A stretch of 64,000 nucleotides of DNA from Collinsella aerofaciens (lineage in GTDB: Bacteria > Actinomycetota > Coriobacteriia > Coriobacteriales > Coriobacteriaceae), in the NCBI RefSeq assembly GCF_002736145.1, contig NZ_CP024160.1, forward strand, positions 744,001 through 808,000. The letters run 5' to 3'. Below are positions 56,489 through 64,000 of this stretch, one piece after another. Position numbers and translations under genes: made by a program. The first letter of the stretch is position 1, and each line of letters opens with the position of its first letter. A model generated the notes under the pieces. The model was not told the origin of the DNA. It did no database searches and saw only the letters and a list, made by a program, of their open reading frames with translations.

Positions 56489-57715
56489 TTACGCGGCGCC
56501 CGAACGATGCCGCCATATGGATTGTACGATACCGACCGTCAGCAGCTGAATCATCATCGAAGACGAACCGAAGCTAATAAACGGTAGCGGAATACCGGTA
56601 ATCGGCATCATGCCGATGCACATGCCGATGTTTTCGAAGGTCTGGAACGCCCACATGCCAACGATGCCCACACACGATAGGCGCAAGAACAGCGACTCGC
56701 ACTTAAAGGCGACGCGAATCGTCGAAAAGATCAGCAGCACGTAGAGGCACAGGAGCAAAAAGGAACCGCAAAAGCCAAAGGTCTCGGACAGGAAGGCGAA
56801 GACGAAGTCGGTGTGGAACTCAGGCAGAAAGCCGCCGGCCGACTGCGTCGCATGGCCCAAGCCCTTACCAAAGAAGCCGCCCGAGCCAACGGCGATAAGC
56901 GACTGCTGCAGGTTGTAGGCATCGTCCGAATCGGCATTATCGGGGTCGATAAAGACCGTCAGACGGTTCATCTGATACTGCTTGATGAGCACATCGTGGC
57001 CGAGCAACGAATCAAAGACCGAATCGAGCGCCAGGACGAGGGCCACCAGGCCCACGAGCAGGGCCAAGGTCGACAGCACCCATTCGCGGCGTGCACCGCT
57101 CATGCAGATGACGATGGCACCCGAGACCAGCACGACCAGGCCCGAGCCCAGGTCACCCATGGCAACGACGGCCAAAAACGGAATGGACAGCATGCCGCAG
57201 AGCTTGACGTAGTCGCGAACGGTATCGATGCGACCGTTATACTGCGAGCCAAGCGTGGCAATAAAGAAGATGGTGATGAGCTTGGCAAGCTCAACCGGCT
57301 GGAATGTCAAGCCGATACCGGGAATCTTGATCCAGCCCGTCATGCCCAGACCGCCCGTATAGGACAGACCCGGAATCTTGGGCGAGAAGATCACGATCAG
57401 GTCGATGACGAGCAACGCCGTCGAGAAATTGGAAATACCGCGCAGGTCGGTACGCCAGACCAGCACCGCCAGCAACGCCCCGATACCAATTCCCAGCAGA
57501 TGGCGTGAGAACGAAGCATCGGCCTTAAACTGCGAAGCCGACCAGATAATGATGGCACCGTAGGCGACGAGCGCCACTGTGGCCACGAGCACACCGATAT
57601 GCACCTTTTGGCGAAACGTGCCGCGCGAGGCCGAAAGTTGCTTGTTGACGCGGTCCAGGCTGCTGCGAGAGCCGGTCTTGGTTGAACGGAACAGATCCGC
57701 CGGAGAAAAATCCAT
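56489..57715 (-). CDS. rodA: RodA family peptidoglycan polymerase (SEDS)
   Basis: RodA polymerises glycan strands from lipid II during rod elongation, together with PBP2. The 408-residue protein has about ten membrane segments after a 38-residue polar N-terminus. It also has the SEDS features FQPVELAKL, GDLGSGLVVL, the large loop with QSLIAVGSGGFFGKG (which includes the catalytic-Asp region of the family) and GIPLPFISFGSSS near the end. The adjacent mrdA, nine bases upstream, supports RodA rather than FtsW. Confidence 0.95.
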   Translation of the reverse strand: MDFSPADLFRSTKTGSRSSLDRVNKQLSASRGTFRQKVHIGVLVATVALVAYGAIIIWSASQFKADASFSRHLLGIGIGALLAVLVWRTDLRGISNFSTALLVIDLIVIFSPKIPGLSYTGGLGMTGWIKIPGIGLTFQPVELAKLITIFFIATLGSQYNGRIDTVRDYVKLCGMLSIPFLAVVAMGDLGSGLVVLVSGAIVICMSGARREWVLSTLALLVGLVALVLALDSVFDSLLGHDVLIKQYQMNRLTVFIDPDNADSDDAYNLQQSLIAVGSGGFFGKGLGHATQSAGGFLPEFHTDFVFAFLSETFGFCGSFLLLCLYVLLIFSTIRVAFKCESLFLRLSCVGIVGMWAFQTFENIGMCIGMMPITGIPLPFISFGSSSMMIQLLTVGIVQSIWRHRSGAA

Positions 57716-57724
57716 CGCAACCTC

Positions 57725-59794
57725 CTATCGAACCGAAGAATCGCCCGAGGCCGAAGAGGTATCGGGCTCGTCATAAATCACGCCGAGCACGTCGCGCACG
57801 ACATGCATCGCGGTATCTGAGCCACCGCCGCCCTGCTCCAGGACAGTAGCGATGACATACTTGGGATCATCGGCCGGTGCATAGGCGCAGAACCACGCGT
57901 ATTCGTCCTCGCCGCTTTTCTCGCCCGTGCCCGACTTGCCGTATACCTGCGGCGTCAGGGTGCCAAAGTGAGCCGCCAGGGACGTCGATGCCGTGTAAAT
58001 CACGTCGTGCATGCCGTTGCGAACAAGAGTCAAATCCGAATCGCTGTTGATCTTGGCCTCCAGGCGCTTCTTCTTGCCCTTGCCGTTGTATTTATAGGCA
58101 TCGCCGTCGCCATCGCGCGACACGGCAGACAAAAACACGTGAGGCACGTACTGTTTGCCGCCGTTGGCAAGACCCATATAGGCGCACGCCATCTGCAGGG
58201 GCGTCACCAAAATGTCGCCTTGGCCGATAGCGATGTTAGTCATATCGCCGGCGTTCCATTTGCGGTCCTCGGCAGAGGCGTCGGTAAAGTACGACTCTTT
58301 CCACTCGGCATCGGGAATACGGCCCGCGCCCTCACTCGGCAGATCGATACCGCAGGTCTTGCCTAGGCCCCAGCGACGAAAGACCTCCTGCAGCCCCTCG
58401 GAATGTTGCTCGTCATAAAAGAACGCCTTGCCCATGTCGTAGAAGACGGGGTCGCACGAGTTGGCGATACCCGACTGCAGCGTCATGGTGCCGTGGCCAG
58501 ACGTCAACCAGCAGCGCTTGCCCCAAGCCTTGCCCAAGCCCGTCCAATAGCCCGTGCAGTTGGTTGTCTGTGTTGAAGTGTAGGTTCCAAACTCAAGACC
58601 GGCCAGTGCCGAAAGCGGCTTGATGGTCGAGGCCGACATGTACTGTCCGCTAATGGCGCGGTTGAGCAGCGGGTGCGAACCCTTGTCATCATTGAGCTCG
58701 GTCCACACGTCATTTGAGACGCCGCCGATAAAGACGGACGGATCGAACTTGGGCTCGCTCGCCATGCCCAGGATCTCGCCATTGTTGGGATCGAGGCACA
58801 CCACAGCGCCGTTGCCGGCATTGCTGTAGCCAGTGGTCTTGGCAAGCTCGATGGCGCTCGCCAGCGCCGTCTCACAGGCCTGTTGGATCTTAAGGTCGAG
58901 CGTGAGCTTAATGTCGGAGCCGGCCTTGGCGGGAACGGCGCCGGCCTGACCGGTCACATTGCCCGAGGCATCGACCTTGACGGTCTGCTCGCCACGAATA
59001 CCCTGCAGCAGGTTTTCGTAGTAGCTCTCAACACCCGCCTGGCCCACGATATCGCCCGACTGGTACGTAATCCGGCCAGCAGAAGCATCATCATCGCCAG
59101 AGGTTTTCTTATTCTGGGCCTCGAGCTGCTCGGAGGTAATGGTGCCGGTATAGCCCAAAATGTGGCATGCCGTCTCGCCGTACGGGTACTGGCGCTCGGT
59201 ACGCTCGGCAATCTTGACGCCCGGGAACTCGCCGGCGTGCTCCTGAATATAGGCAACCGTGGAGCGACGGACGTCCGTCGCGATGGTATGCAGGCTCTGG
59301 GCGCCCTCAGAATTGTCCTGGATATTGCGCAGAACCGCCACGTAGGGCATGCCGAGCACGTTGGCAAGATGGCGAACCAGAACCTCATCCTCGGCAAGGT
59401 CGCGGTAGGCCACGACAGCAAGTGAGGGACGGTTCTGGACAAGTGCCACGCCATTGCGGTCGAGGATGCGGCCGCGCACAGCGGGTGTGGTAACGGTGCG
59501 CGTCTGATTGCTATTAGCCTGCTTTTCGTAATAGTCCGACGAGACCATCTGCATGCCCCACAGCTTGACGGCAAGCGCCGCAAACATCGCGCCTACGCCC
59601 GTGGTGAGGATGGAAAAACGGCCCTTAAAGGCAGTCGCCGCGGTATTGCCCTCGCCCTCGGTGGCGCGCGGGGCCGTTCCATGCTGCGTATCGTAGGTAA
59701 AACGGGAATCGCCGCGACGCATGATGACCAGCGCGACCACGATGGCCACAACCAGCACGATACCGGCAATAATAACCGTCAACTGGGAAGACAT
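57725..59794 (-). CDS. mrdA: Penicillin-binding protein 2 (elongasome transpeptidase)
   Basis: This class B PBP cross-links peptidoglycan with RodA. The 689-residue protein has a pedestal domain with VRGRILDRNGVALVQNRPS (107-125), the catalytic Ser389-x-x-Lys392 (ASTIKP), the second motif S446-C-D (usual for PBP2) and a terminal KSGTGEKSG. Unusually there are two predicted membrane segments: residues 5-25 and 60-82, separated by a 35-residue charged loop. A typical PBP2 has one. The C-terminus is Ser/Asp-rich. The ATG at 59794 lies 13 bases after mreD. Confidence 0.95.
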   Translation of the reverse strand: MSSQLTVIIAGIVLVVAIVVALVIMRRGDSRFTYDTQHGTAPRATEGEGNTAATAFKGRFSILTTGVGAMFAALAVKLWGMQMVSSDYYEKQANSNQTRTVTTPAVRGRILDRNGVALVQNRPSLAVVAYRDLAEDEVLVRHLANVLGMPYVAVLRNIQDNSEGAQSLHTIATDVRRSTVAYIQEHAGEFPGVKIAERTERQYPYGETACHILGYTGTITSEQLEAQNKKTSGDDDASAGRITYQSGDIVGQAGVESYYENLLQGIRGEQTVKVDASGNVTGQAGAVPAKAGSDIKLTLDLKIQQACETALASAIELAKTTGYSNAGNGAVVCLDPNNGEILGMASEPKFDPSVFIGGVSNDVWTELNDDKGSHPLLNRAISGQYMSASTIKPLSALAGLEFGTYTSTQTTNCTGYWTGLGKAWGKRCWLTSGHGTMTLQSGIANSCDPVFYDMGKAFFYDEQHSEGLQEVFRRWGLGKTCGIDLPSEGAGRIPDAEWKESYFTDASAEDRKWNAGDMTNIAIGQGDILVTPLQMACAYMGLANGGKQYVPHVFLSAVSRDGDGDAYKYNGKGKKKRLEAKINSDSDLTLVRNGMHDVIYTASTSLAAHFGTLTPQVYGKSGTGEKSGEDEYAWFCAYAPADDPKYVIATVLEQGGGGSDTAMHVVRDVLGVIYDEPDTSSASGDSSVR

Positions 59795-59807
59795 CTACGG
59801 GCCTCCC

Positions 59808-60374
59808 CTATTTGAGCTTGCGGGTCTTGGGCTTAAAGCGCATACCCGTCTGGCGTCCGCCACGCGCGGAGAATCCATAGCCGGACTGCGGCACGACGCC
59901 GGACATCAAAAACGGAATGGCAACCAGACCCGTCAGGATCGAAGACGGCAGCGCATGGCCGAAGATCGCCACGACAAAGCTCGTCTCCAAACCCATAAAC
60001 AGCAAGATGATGCTGTAGATCACATTAATGACGAACGCGAAGGCGCCCACAGTGATGCCGCGCGCACTCGAGGTACCGCCCGTCTGACCGGCAGCGCTAT
60101 GCACCAGGGCAAAAGAACCCACGGTCAGCAGGAGCGACATAACGCCCACCGGCACGGCAGCGGAAAGGTCATAGAACAAGCCGCTGCAAAAACCGCACAC
60201 GACGGCACGGGTCGGGTCGCCCGAGAACACGCTTAGGCACACCAGGATAATCATAAAGTTGACGCGACCGCCCGCAATGGAGATCTGCGGTGCCAGGCCT
60301 GCCTGCAGCAGCACGCACACAATGGCGGCGATTACAAACGTGCGGGAGCTCATCCCCTGCTCGTGTAGATCCAT
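59808..60374 (-). CDS. mreD: Rod shape-determining protein MreD
   Basis: MreD is the small integral membrane component of the elongasome. The 188-residue protein has about five hydrophobic segments between residues 10 and 160 and the family pattern GGRVNFMIILVCLSVFSGDP, VCGFCSGLFYDL. It has a basic C-terminal tail (GRQTGMRFKPKTRKLK). The ATG at 60374 is seven bases after AGGGGG; an ATG two codons earlier is too close. It follows mreC. Confidence 0.9.
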   Translation of the reverse strand: MDLHEQGMSSRTFVIAAIVCVLLQAGLAPQISIAGGRVNFMIILVCLSVFSGDPTRAVVCGFCSGLFYDLSAAVPVGVMSLLLTVGSFALVHSAAGQTGGTSSARGITVGAFAFVINVIYSIILLFMGLETSFVVAIFGHALPSSILTGLVAIPFLMSGVVPQSGYGFSARGGRQTGMRFKPKTRKLK

Positions 60375-60385
60375 GGACATGCCCC

Positions 60386-61384
60386 CTATTCGCTCGAGCC
60401 GGAATCGGTCGTCTCGGACGTGTCGGAACTGTCATCCGGGCTCTCGTCCTTCGTCTTGGTCGCAGCATCGCGCGACGTTCCCTGCGGCGTGCTGTTGGCC
60501 ATGTTCACGTCCTCATCCGAGGCCGACTGTTCGTCGGTCAGCGAGGTAATGACCAGCACTTCCTCGTTGTTCTCGGCCGTGGTCTGAGCGCGCACCACAA
60601 TGGTGTAGTACACGTCGTTTGCCGATTTCTCAACCGACGAGACGGTGCCGAGCGGAAGGCCCTTGGGGAACACACCGCCAATGCCCGAGGTCACGATGAT
60701 GTCGCCAACCTTAACGTCGGAGTCGACGCTCACGTACTCAAGACGCAGCGTGCCGTCAGCCTGACCCTGCAGCATGCCCTGGGCGCGCGTGTCCTGCACC
60801 ATAGCGGACACGCCCGAGTTCTCGTCGCCAATCAGGCGCACGGTGGACGTCTTGGCCGAGACCTCGATAATCTGGCCTATGACACCGGCAGAACTCGTCA
60901 CAGGCATGTTGATGGTAAGACCGTCGGCAGAACCCTTATCGATGGTAACGGTCGAGGTCCAGGCATCGCCGGAGGCACCAACGATACGAGCAGCGGTCGA
61001 TTTGAGGTTATAGGTCGACTGCAGGCCGACCAGACCCTCCAGTCGCTCGGCGGTCTTTTGAGCCTCGGAGAGCTCGGCGACCTTAGAGGTCAGTTCCTCG
61101 TTTTGCTTCTTAAGCTCGTCAAGCGTGTCCTGTGACGCCGTAAGGTTAGAGAACACGTTACCGATCGCATTGAAGGGAGCCGCCACAGCCGAGCCCAGAA
61201 AACGCACCGGCGAGGTAATCGTCGTCACGCCCGAACGAACGGCATGAATCGGCCCCGTCTCGCCCTCACGAATATAAAACGTGAGCAGCAACACCGAAAT
61301 CAGGCTGAAAACAATCAACGGGCGCATACCCGTTGATTGTCGCTTGGTATTCAGATTTGTGGAGAAACCCGAAGATCGTGCCAA
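60386..61384 (-). CDS. mreC: Rod shape-determining protein MreC
   Basis: MreC is an extracytoplasmic scaffold that activates PBP2-RodA. The 332-residue protein has one membrane segment (about 21-38), a coiled coil (about 85-115, DELKKQNEELTSKVAEL) and paired beta domains (VGDIIVTSGIGGVFPKGLPLG is the hallmark). It ends in a 45-residue Ser/Thr/Asp-rich tail. The start is TTG at 61384, six bases after AAAGGTGGA. It lies 21 bases after mreB. Confidence 0.94.
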   Translation of the reverse strand: MARSSGFSTNLNTKRQSTGMRPLIVFSLISVLLLTFYIREGETGPIHAVRSGVTTITSPVRFLGSAVAAPFNAIGNVFSNLTASQDTLDELKKQNEELTSKVAELSEAQKTAERLEGLVGLQSTYNLKSTAARIVGASGDAWTSTVTIDKGSADGLTINMPVTSSAGVIGQIIEVSAKTSTVRLIGDENSGVSAMVQDTRAQGMLQGQADGTLRLEYVSVDSDVKVGDIIVTSGIGGVFPKGLPLGTVSSVEKSANDVYYTIVVRAQTTAENNEEVLVITSLTDEQSASDEDVNMANSTPQGTSRDAATKTKDESPDDSSDTSETTDSGSSE

Positions 61385-61405
61385 ATGGAATCCACCTTTT
61401 GGAAA

Positions 61406-62449
61406 TTAAGCATTGGTCTGGACGAAGCCGCCATCAAACGCATTGGCCTCGAGCACGCGGGCACAGCCGTTAACAACGTTATCGAGCGCCGTGGGGCTGA
61501 CGTTGACCGAAACGCCGGTCTCATCGCGCAGGCGCACGTCGAGACCGCGCAGCAGCGCGCCGCCACCAGTCAGCAAAATGCCGTAGTACATAAGGTCCGA
61601 GGCAAGATCGGGAGGCGTAGCGTCGAGTGCGTCCTTGACGGCCTTGGCCATCTCGTCGAGCGGCTTGTTGAGCGCGCGACGAATCTCCTCGCTCTCGATG
61701 CGCACGGTCTTGGGCAGACCGGTGATCACGTCGCGGCCGTTGACCTCGACGTCGAGCTCGTCCTTGAGCGGCACGGCGGAGCCGACCTTGATCTTGATGT
61801 CCTCTGCCGTACGCTCGCCGATGGCCAGGTTGTAGGCATCACGAACGTGCGTAAGGATGGCCTGATCGAACTCGTCGCCGGCAATACGAATGGACTGCGA
61901 GACGACGATGCCGCCCATAGCGATAACGGCAACCTCGGTGGTACCGCCACCGATGTCGATGACCATGGAACCGGTGGGTTCCTCAACGGGCAGGTCGGCG
62001 CCGATAGCGGCGGCCATAGGCTCTTCGATCAGATAGGCCTGGCGGGCACCGGCCTGGATCGTGGCCTCAAAGACAGCGCGCTTCTCGACCGACGTGACAC
62101 CGGAGGGAACGCAGACGACAACACGCGGACGCGGAGTCCACGGATAGCGCTTCTCGGACGCCTTGTCGATAAAGTAGCGAAGCATGGCCTCGGTAACATC
62201 GAAGTCGGCGATGACGCCGTCCTTCAGGGGACGAACGGCCACGATGTTGCCGGGCGTACGGCCGAGCATGCGCTTTGCCTCGATACCGACCGCCAGGATG
62301 CGCTCGTCGTTCTTGTCGATGGCGACAACGGAGGGCTCGCGAATGACGATGCCCTTGCCGCGCACGGAGACAAGCGTATTTGCGGTACCGAGGTCGATGG
62401 CAAGATCGCCCGCATAGCTACCGAAGAACATATCCATCAAAGAAAACAA
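61406..62449 (-). CDS. mreB: Rod shape-determining protein MreB (bacterial actin)
   Basis: MreB forms membrane-bound filaments that orient cell-wall synthesis. The 347-residue actin-fold protein has DLAIDLGTANTLV (phosphate 1), VIDIGGGTTEVAVIAM (phosphate 2) and the adenosine-binding LLTGGGALLRGL. A hydrophobic N-terminus (MDMFFGSY) probably inserts in the membrane. The start is TTG at 62449 five bases after AGGAG; the ATG at 62437 is too far from that site. It heads the mreBCD-mrdA-rodA operon. Confidence 0.97.
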   Translation of the reverse strand: MFSLMDMFFGSYAGDLAIDLGTANTLVSVRGKGIVIREPSVVAIDKNDERILAVGIEAKRMLGRTPGNIVAVRPLKDGVIADFDVTEAMLRYFIDKASEKRYPWTPRPRVVVCVPSGVTSVEKRAVFEATIQAGARQAYLIEEPMAAAIGADLPVEEPTGSMVIDIGGGTTEVAVIAMGGIVVSQSIRIAGDEFDQAILTHVRDAYNLAIGERTAEDIKIKVGSAVPLKDELDVEVNGRDVITGLPKTVRIESEEIRRALNKPLDEMAKAVKDALDATPPDLASDLMYYGILLTGGGALLRGLDVRLRDETGVSVNVSPTALDNVVNGCARVLEANAFDGGFVQTNA

Positions 62450-62508
62450 CGCAACTCCTGATGTGTTGGATGATTGCTGGAAAACTACTAGCTCATCATA
62501 CTAGCGCA

Positions 62509-62541
62509 AGCCCGGCACCTCACTTGCGGTGAAGCGCCGGG
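62509..62541 (-). terminator. Hairpin between the TPR gene and mreB
   Basis: GCCCGGC and GCCGGGC arms with an inner TCAC/GTGA stem (62509-62541) lie about 25 bases after the TPR gene. There is no T tract, so termination is uncertain. A TATGAT -10-like element for mreB follows on the minus strand. Confidence 0.5.
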
Positions 62542-62564
62542 CAAAGCTAAATCCCATAAGGTCA

Positions 62565-63869
62565 CTACTGGTTGTCAGCAGCCGAGAAATCCATATCGAG
62601 CGAAGAAACGGCCCAGCCGATATGGTTGTCGGAGCGCACGAATTTGACGGTGTACTCCTGCTCGCCGCCCTTGGACAGCGATGCCTTCACCTTGGCGGTC
62701 GTCTCGGTCATGGACTGATCCATGCCCTCGACGGACACGGTGGCACCCTGCGGAATCGAGGAGATGATCATCGACTTAGCGTCCTCGGACAGGCTCGAGG
62801 CCAGGCAAGACTCGGCCTTTGCGGTGTCACCGTCGCCGGCAGCCTGGAACAGATCGGTAACAACAGACTCCTGAGACGGGAAGCCAAAGCCGCGCGTGTA
62901 GGCAAAGCCCAGACCGCCCGCGGCGATCAAAATAAGCAGAAGCAGCACGATGAAGACTTTGAGACCCGTGTGGCGATGGCGACGACGGACCTTGGCCTGC
63001 TTACGATCCTGACGGTCCTGCTGGACCATCTCGGACTCGGACAGCGTAAAGAAGCCGGTGTCCGAGGGATCGGGCATAAACTGACCGGTCGCGCCCGTAG
63101 GATCGAGAGGATCGACGGCAGGAGCGTCCATCGCGGGCGCCGGAGCCGTGGCCATAGCCGTCTGGGCAGACAGCGCGGCAAGCGAATCGTGCACGCGGGC
63201 AAGCTCATCGGCTTGCTCGGAGGTGAGCTGGTAGATGCCATCGGCAGTAGCGGCGTTAAAGGCGTCGAGTGCGTCGGAGGGACGGCCGGCGGCAGAAAGC
63301 GCCTGACCCATGCCGGCGTTGAGCGCACGCGTGTCGTCGCGGGGGCCGGCAAAGTCGATAGCCGTGCGGTAGGTCTCCACGGCATCCGCCGGGCGGCCGA
63401 GCTTAATGAAGCAACGACCGAGCTCGCCGAGTGCGGCGGCAGGAGCCGGATTGGCGCCGTCGATGGCAGCCTGACGGAAGGCGGTTCCTGCGTTGGCATA
63501 GTCGCCCGACTGGAACAGCGCATTGCCCAGGCCCAGATAGGCCTTGAACGGCGTGGCATAGGAAGCATCCTGCGTAGCAGCAGAGAACGCCTGAGCGGCC
63601 GTCGTGTAGTCGCCCACGGCGGCAAGCGCCTTGCCGCGGTTGGTGAGCAGCGCGCCGCGCTTGCCGTAGGTGCCGTCGTTGAGGGCGGCGGCATAGGCCT
63701 CGGCGGCCTCGGCATACATGCCCAGGTGCATCAAGGCGTTGCCGCGAAGGTGATCTGCCTCGCCCATAATCTCATCGGGAGTCTTTGCCGCCCCAAGCAT
63801 CTGGGCTGCAGCGGAAAAATCACCCGCGCGGTAAGCGGCGCGGCCCTGTTGGATCAGCTGGCTATTCAA
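62565..63869 (-). CDS. TPR membrane protein with extracytoplasmic C-terminal domain
   Basis: The 434-residue protein carries about five to six TPR units (residues 5-210, for example GRAAYRAGDFSAAAQ and LGLGNALFQSGDYANAGTAF). A 90-residue linker, a basic stretch (QAKVRRRHRH) and one membrane segment (303-324) follow. A C-terminal domain of about 105 residues outside the cell has a DUF4878/NTF2-like pattern (SVVTDLFQAAGDGDTAKAESCLA). The positive-inside rule places the TPR half in the cytosol. No enzyme motif is seen; a scaffold or sensor role is likely. The start is TTG at 63869 after AAAGGGGA, 11 bases past a cyclophilin gene. Confidence 0.82.
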   Translation of the reverse strand: MNSQLIQQGRAAYRAGDFSAAAQMLGAAKTPDEIMGEADHLRGNALMHLGMYAEAAEAYAAALNDGTYGKRGALLTNRGKALAAVGDYTTAAQAFSAATQDASYATPFKAYLGLGNALFQSGDYANAGTAFRQAAIDGANPAPAAALGELGRCFIKLGRPADAVETYRTAIDFAGPRDDTRALNAGMGQALSAAGRPSDALDAFNAATADGIYQLTSEQADELARVHDSLAALSAQTAMATAPAPAMDAPAVDPLDPTGATGQFMPDPSDTGFFTLSESEMVQQDRQDRKQAKVRRRHRHTGLKVFIVLLLLILIAAGGLGFAYTRGFGFPSQESVVTDLFQAAGDGDTAKAESCLASSLSEDAKSMIISSIPQGATVSVEGMDQSMTETTAKVKASLSKGGEQEYTVKFVRSDNHIGWAVSSLDMDFSAADNQ

Positions 63870-63880
63870 GGAAGTCCCCT

Positions 63881-64000
63881 TTACTCGTGAACGATCTCGA
63901 CATGGACGATCTCGTCGCCGGCACGCAGCTGCGAAATCACATCGAGACCCTCGACCGTGGTACCAAAGACGGTGTAACCGGAATCGAGGTTATGCTGGGC
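63881..64000 (-). CDS. Cyclophilin-type peptidyl-prolyl isomerase, C-terminal end
   Basis: The visible 39 residues before the stop include GYTVFGTTVEGLDVISQLRAG, the conserved C-terminal strand and helix of cyclophilin-type isomerases. The active-site residues lie beyond the right edge of the window. Its stop is 11 bases ahead of the TPR gene start, so the two are probably co-transcribed. Secretion signals, if any, are not visible. Confidence 0.82.
   Translation of the reverse strand, partial: AQHNLDSGYTVFGTTVEGLDVISQLRAGDEIVHVEIVHE

Overview
The window looks like chromosomal core DNA from a GC-rich, Gram-positive anaerobe of the class Coriobacteriia (Actinomycetota), most likely Collinsella or a close relative. 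The reasons are an actinobacterial-type integration host factor (mihF) next to gmk-rpoZ, a fermentative AdhE and a pyruvate phosphate dikinase, a rod-shape mreBCD-mrdA-rodA locus, many GTG and TTG starts, and genes closely packed on one strand. The genus is an inference from content and gene order; no 16S gene is present.

Almost everything is on the minus strand; the plus strand carries only rpmB, adhE, a phosphotransferase-like gene and dinB. Read in the direction of transcription (high to low coordinates) the layout is as follows. 64000-62565: end of a cyclophilin gene and a TPR membrane protein. 62449-52845: mreB-mreC-mreD-mrdA-rodA, a DUF697-like gene and two radical-SAM-family genes. 52777-48776: rplU-rpmA-obgE-nadD-yqeK-rsfS. 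47424-48677 (+): dinB. 47222-44700: rpsP-khpA-rimM-trmD-lepB. 44640-40719: glyQ-glyS-ppsR. 40421-37671: ppdK. 37457-30835: rplS, rnhB, yraN-comM-dprA-trmFO-xerC. 30615-28972: rpsB-tsf. 28854-20503: pyrH-frr-uppS-cdsA-dxr-rseP-ispG-proS. 16824-20325 (+): adhE and the phosphotransferase-like gene. 16671-15613: a REP-associated tyrosine transposase (RAYT) between 49-bp inverted repeats. 15308-15496 (+): rpmB. 14856-9533: pyrR-pyrB-pyrC-pyrK-pyrD-pyrF behind a leader with an intrinsic terminator. 9293-6883: mihF-gmk-rpoZ-thiI. 6669-2615: comEA-comEC-holA. 2481-1: rpsT, then lepA and a truncated dus gene.

Functionally this is mainly translation (ribosomal proteins, tRNA synthetases and modification, ribosome assembly and recycling), pyrimidine synthesis, isoprenoid and lipid-carrier synthesis, cell-wall elongation, protein export and quality control, and a DNA-uptake set (comEA, comEC, dprA, comM). 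The most noteworthy non-routine items are: the RAYT with near-identical flanking inverted repeats; a roughly 110-residue predicted cytosolic winged-helix-like insertion in the site-2 protease RseP; a xerC gene with no usual start codon, whose full-length reading frame appears to begin at AUA overlapping the trmFO stop; evenly spaced GGTAAA boxes upstream of ppdK; a recurring TGC-extended -10 promoter motif; and a predicted leaderless dinB transcript.
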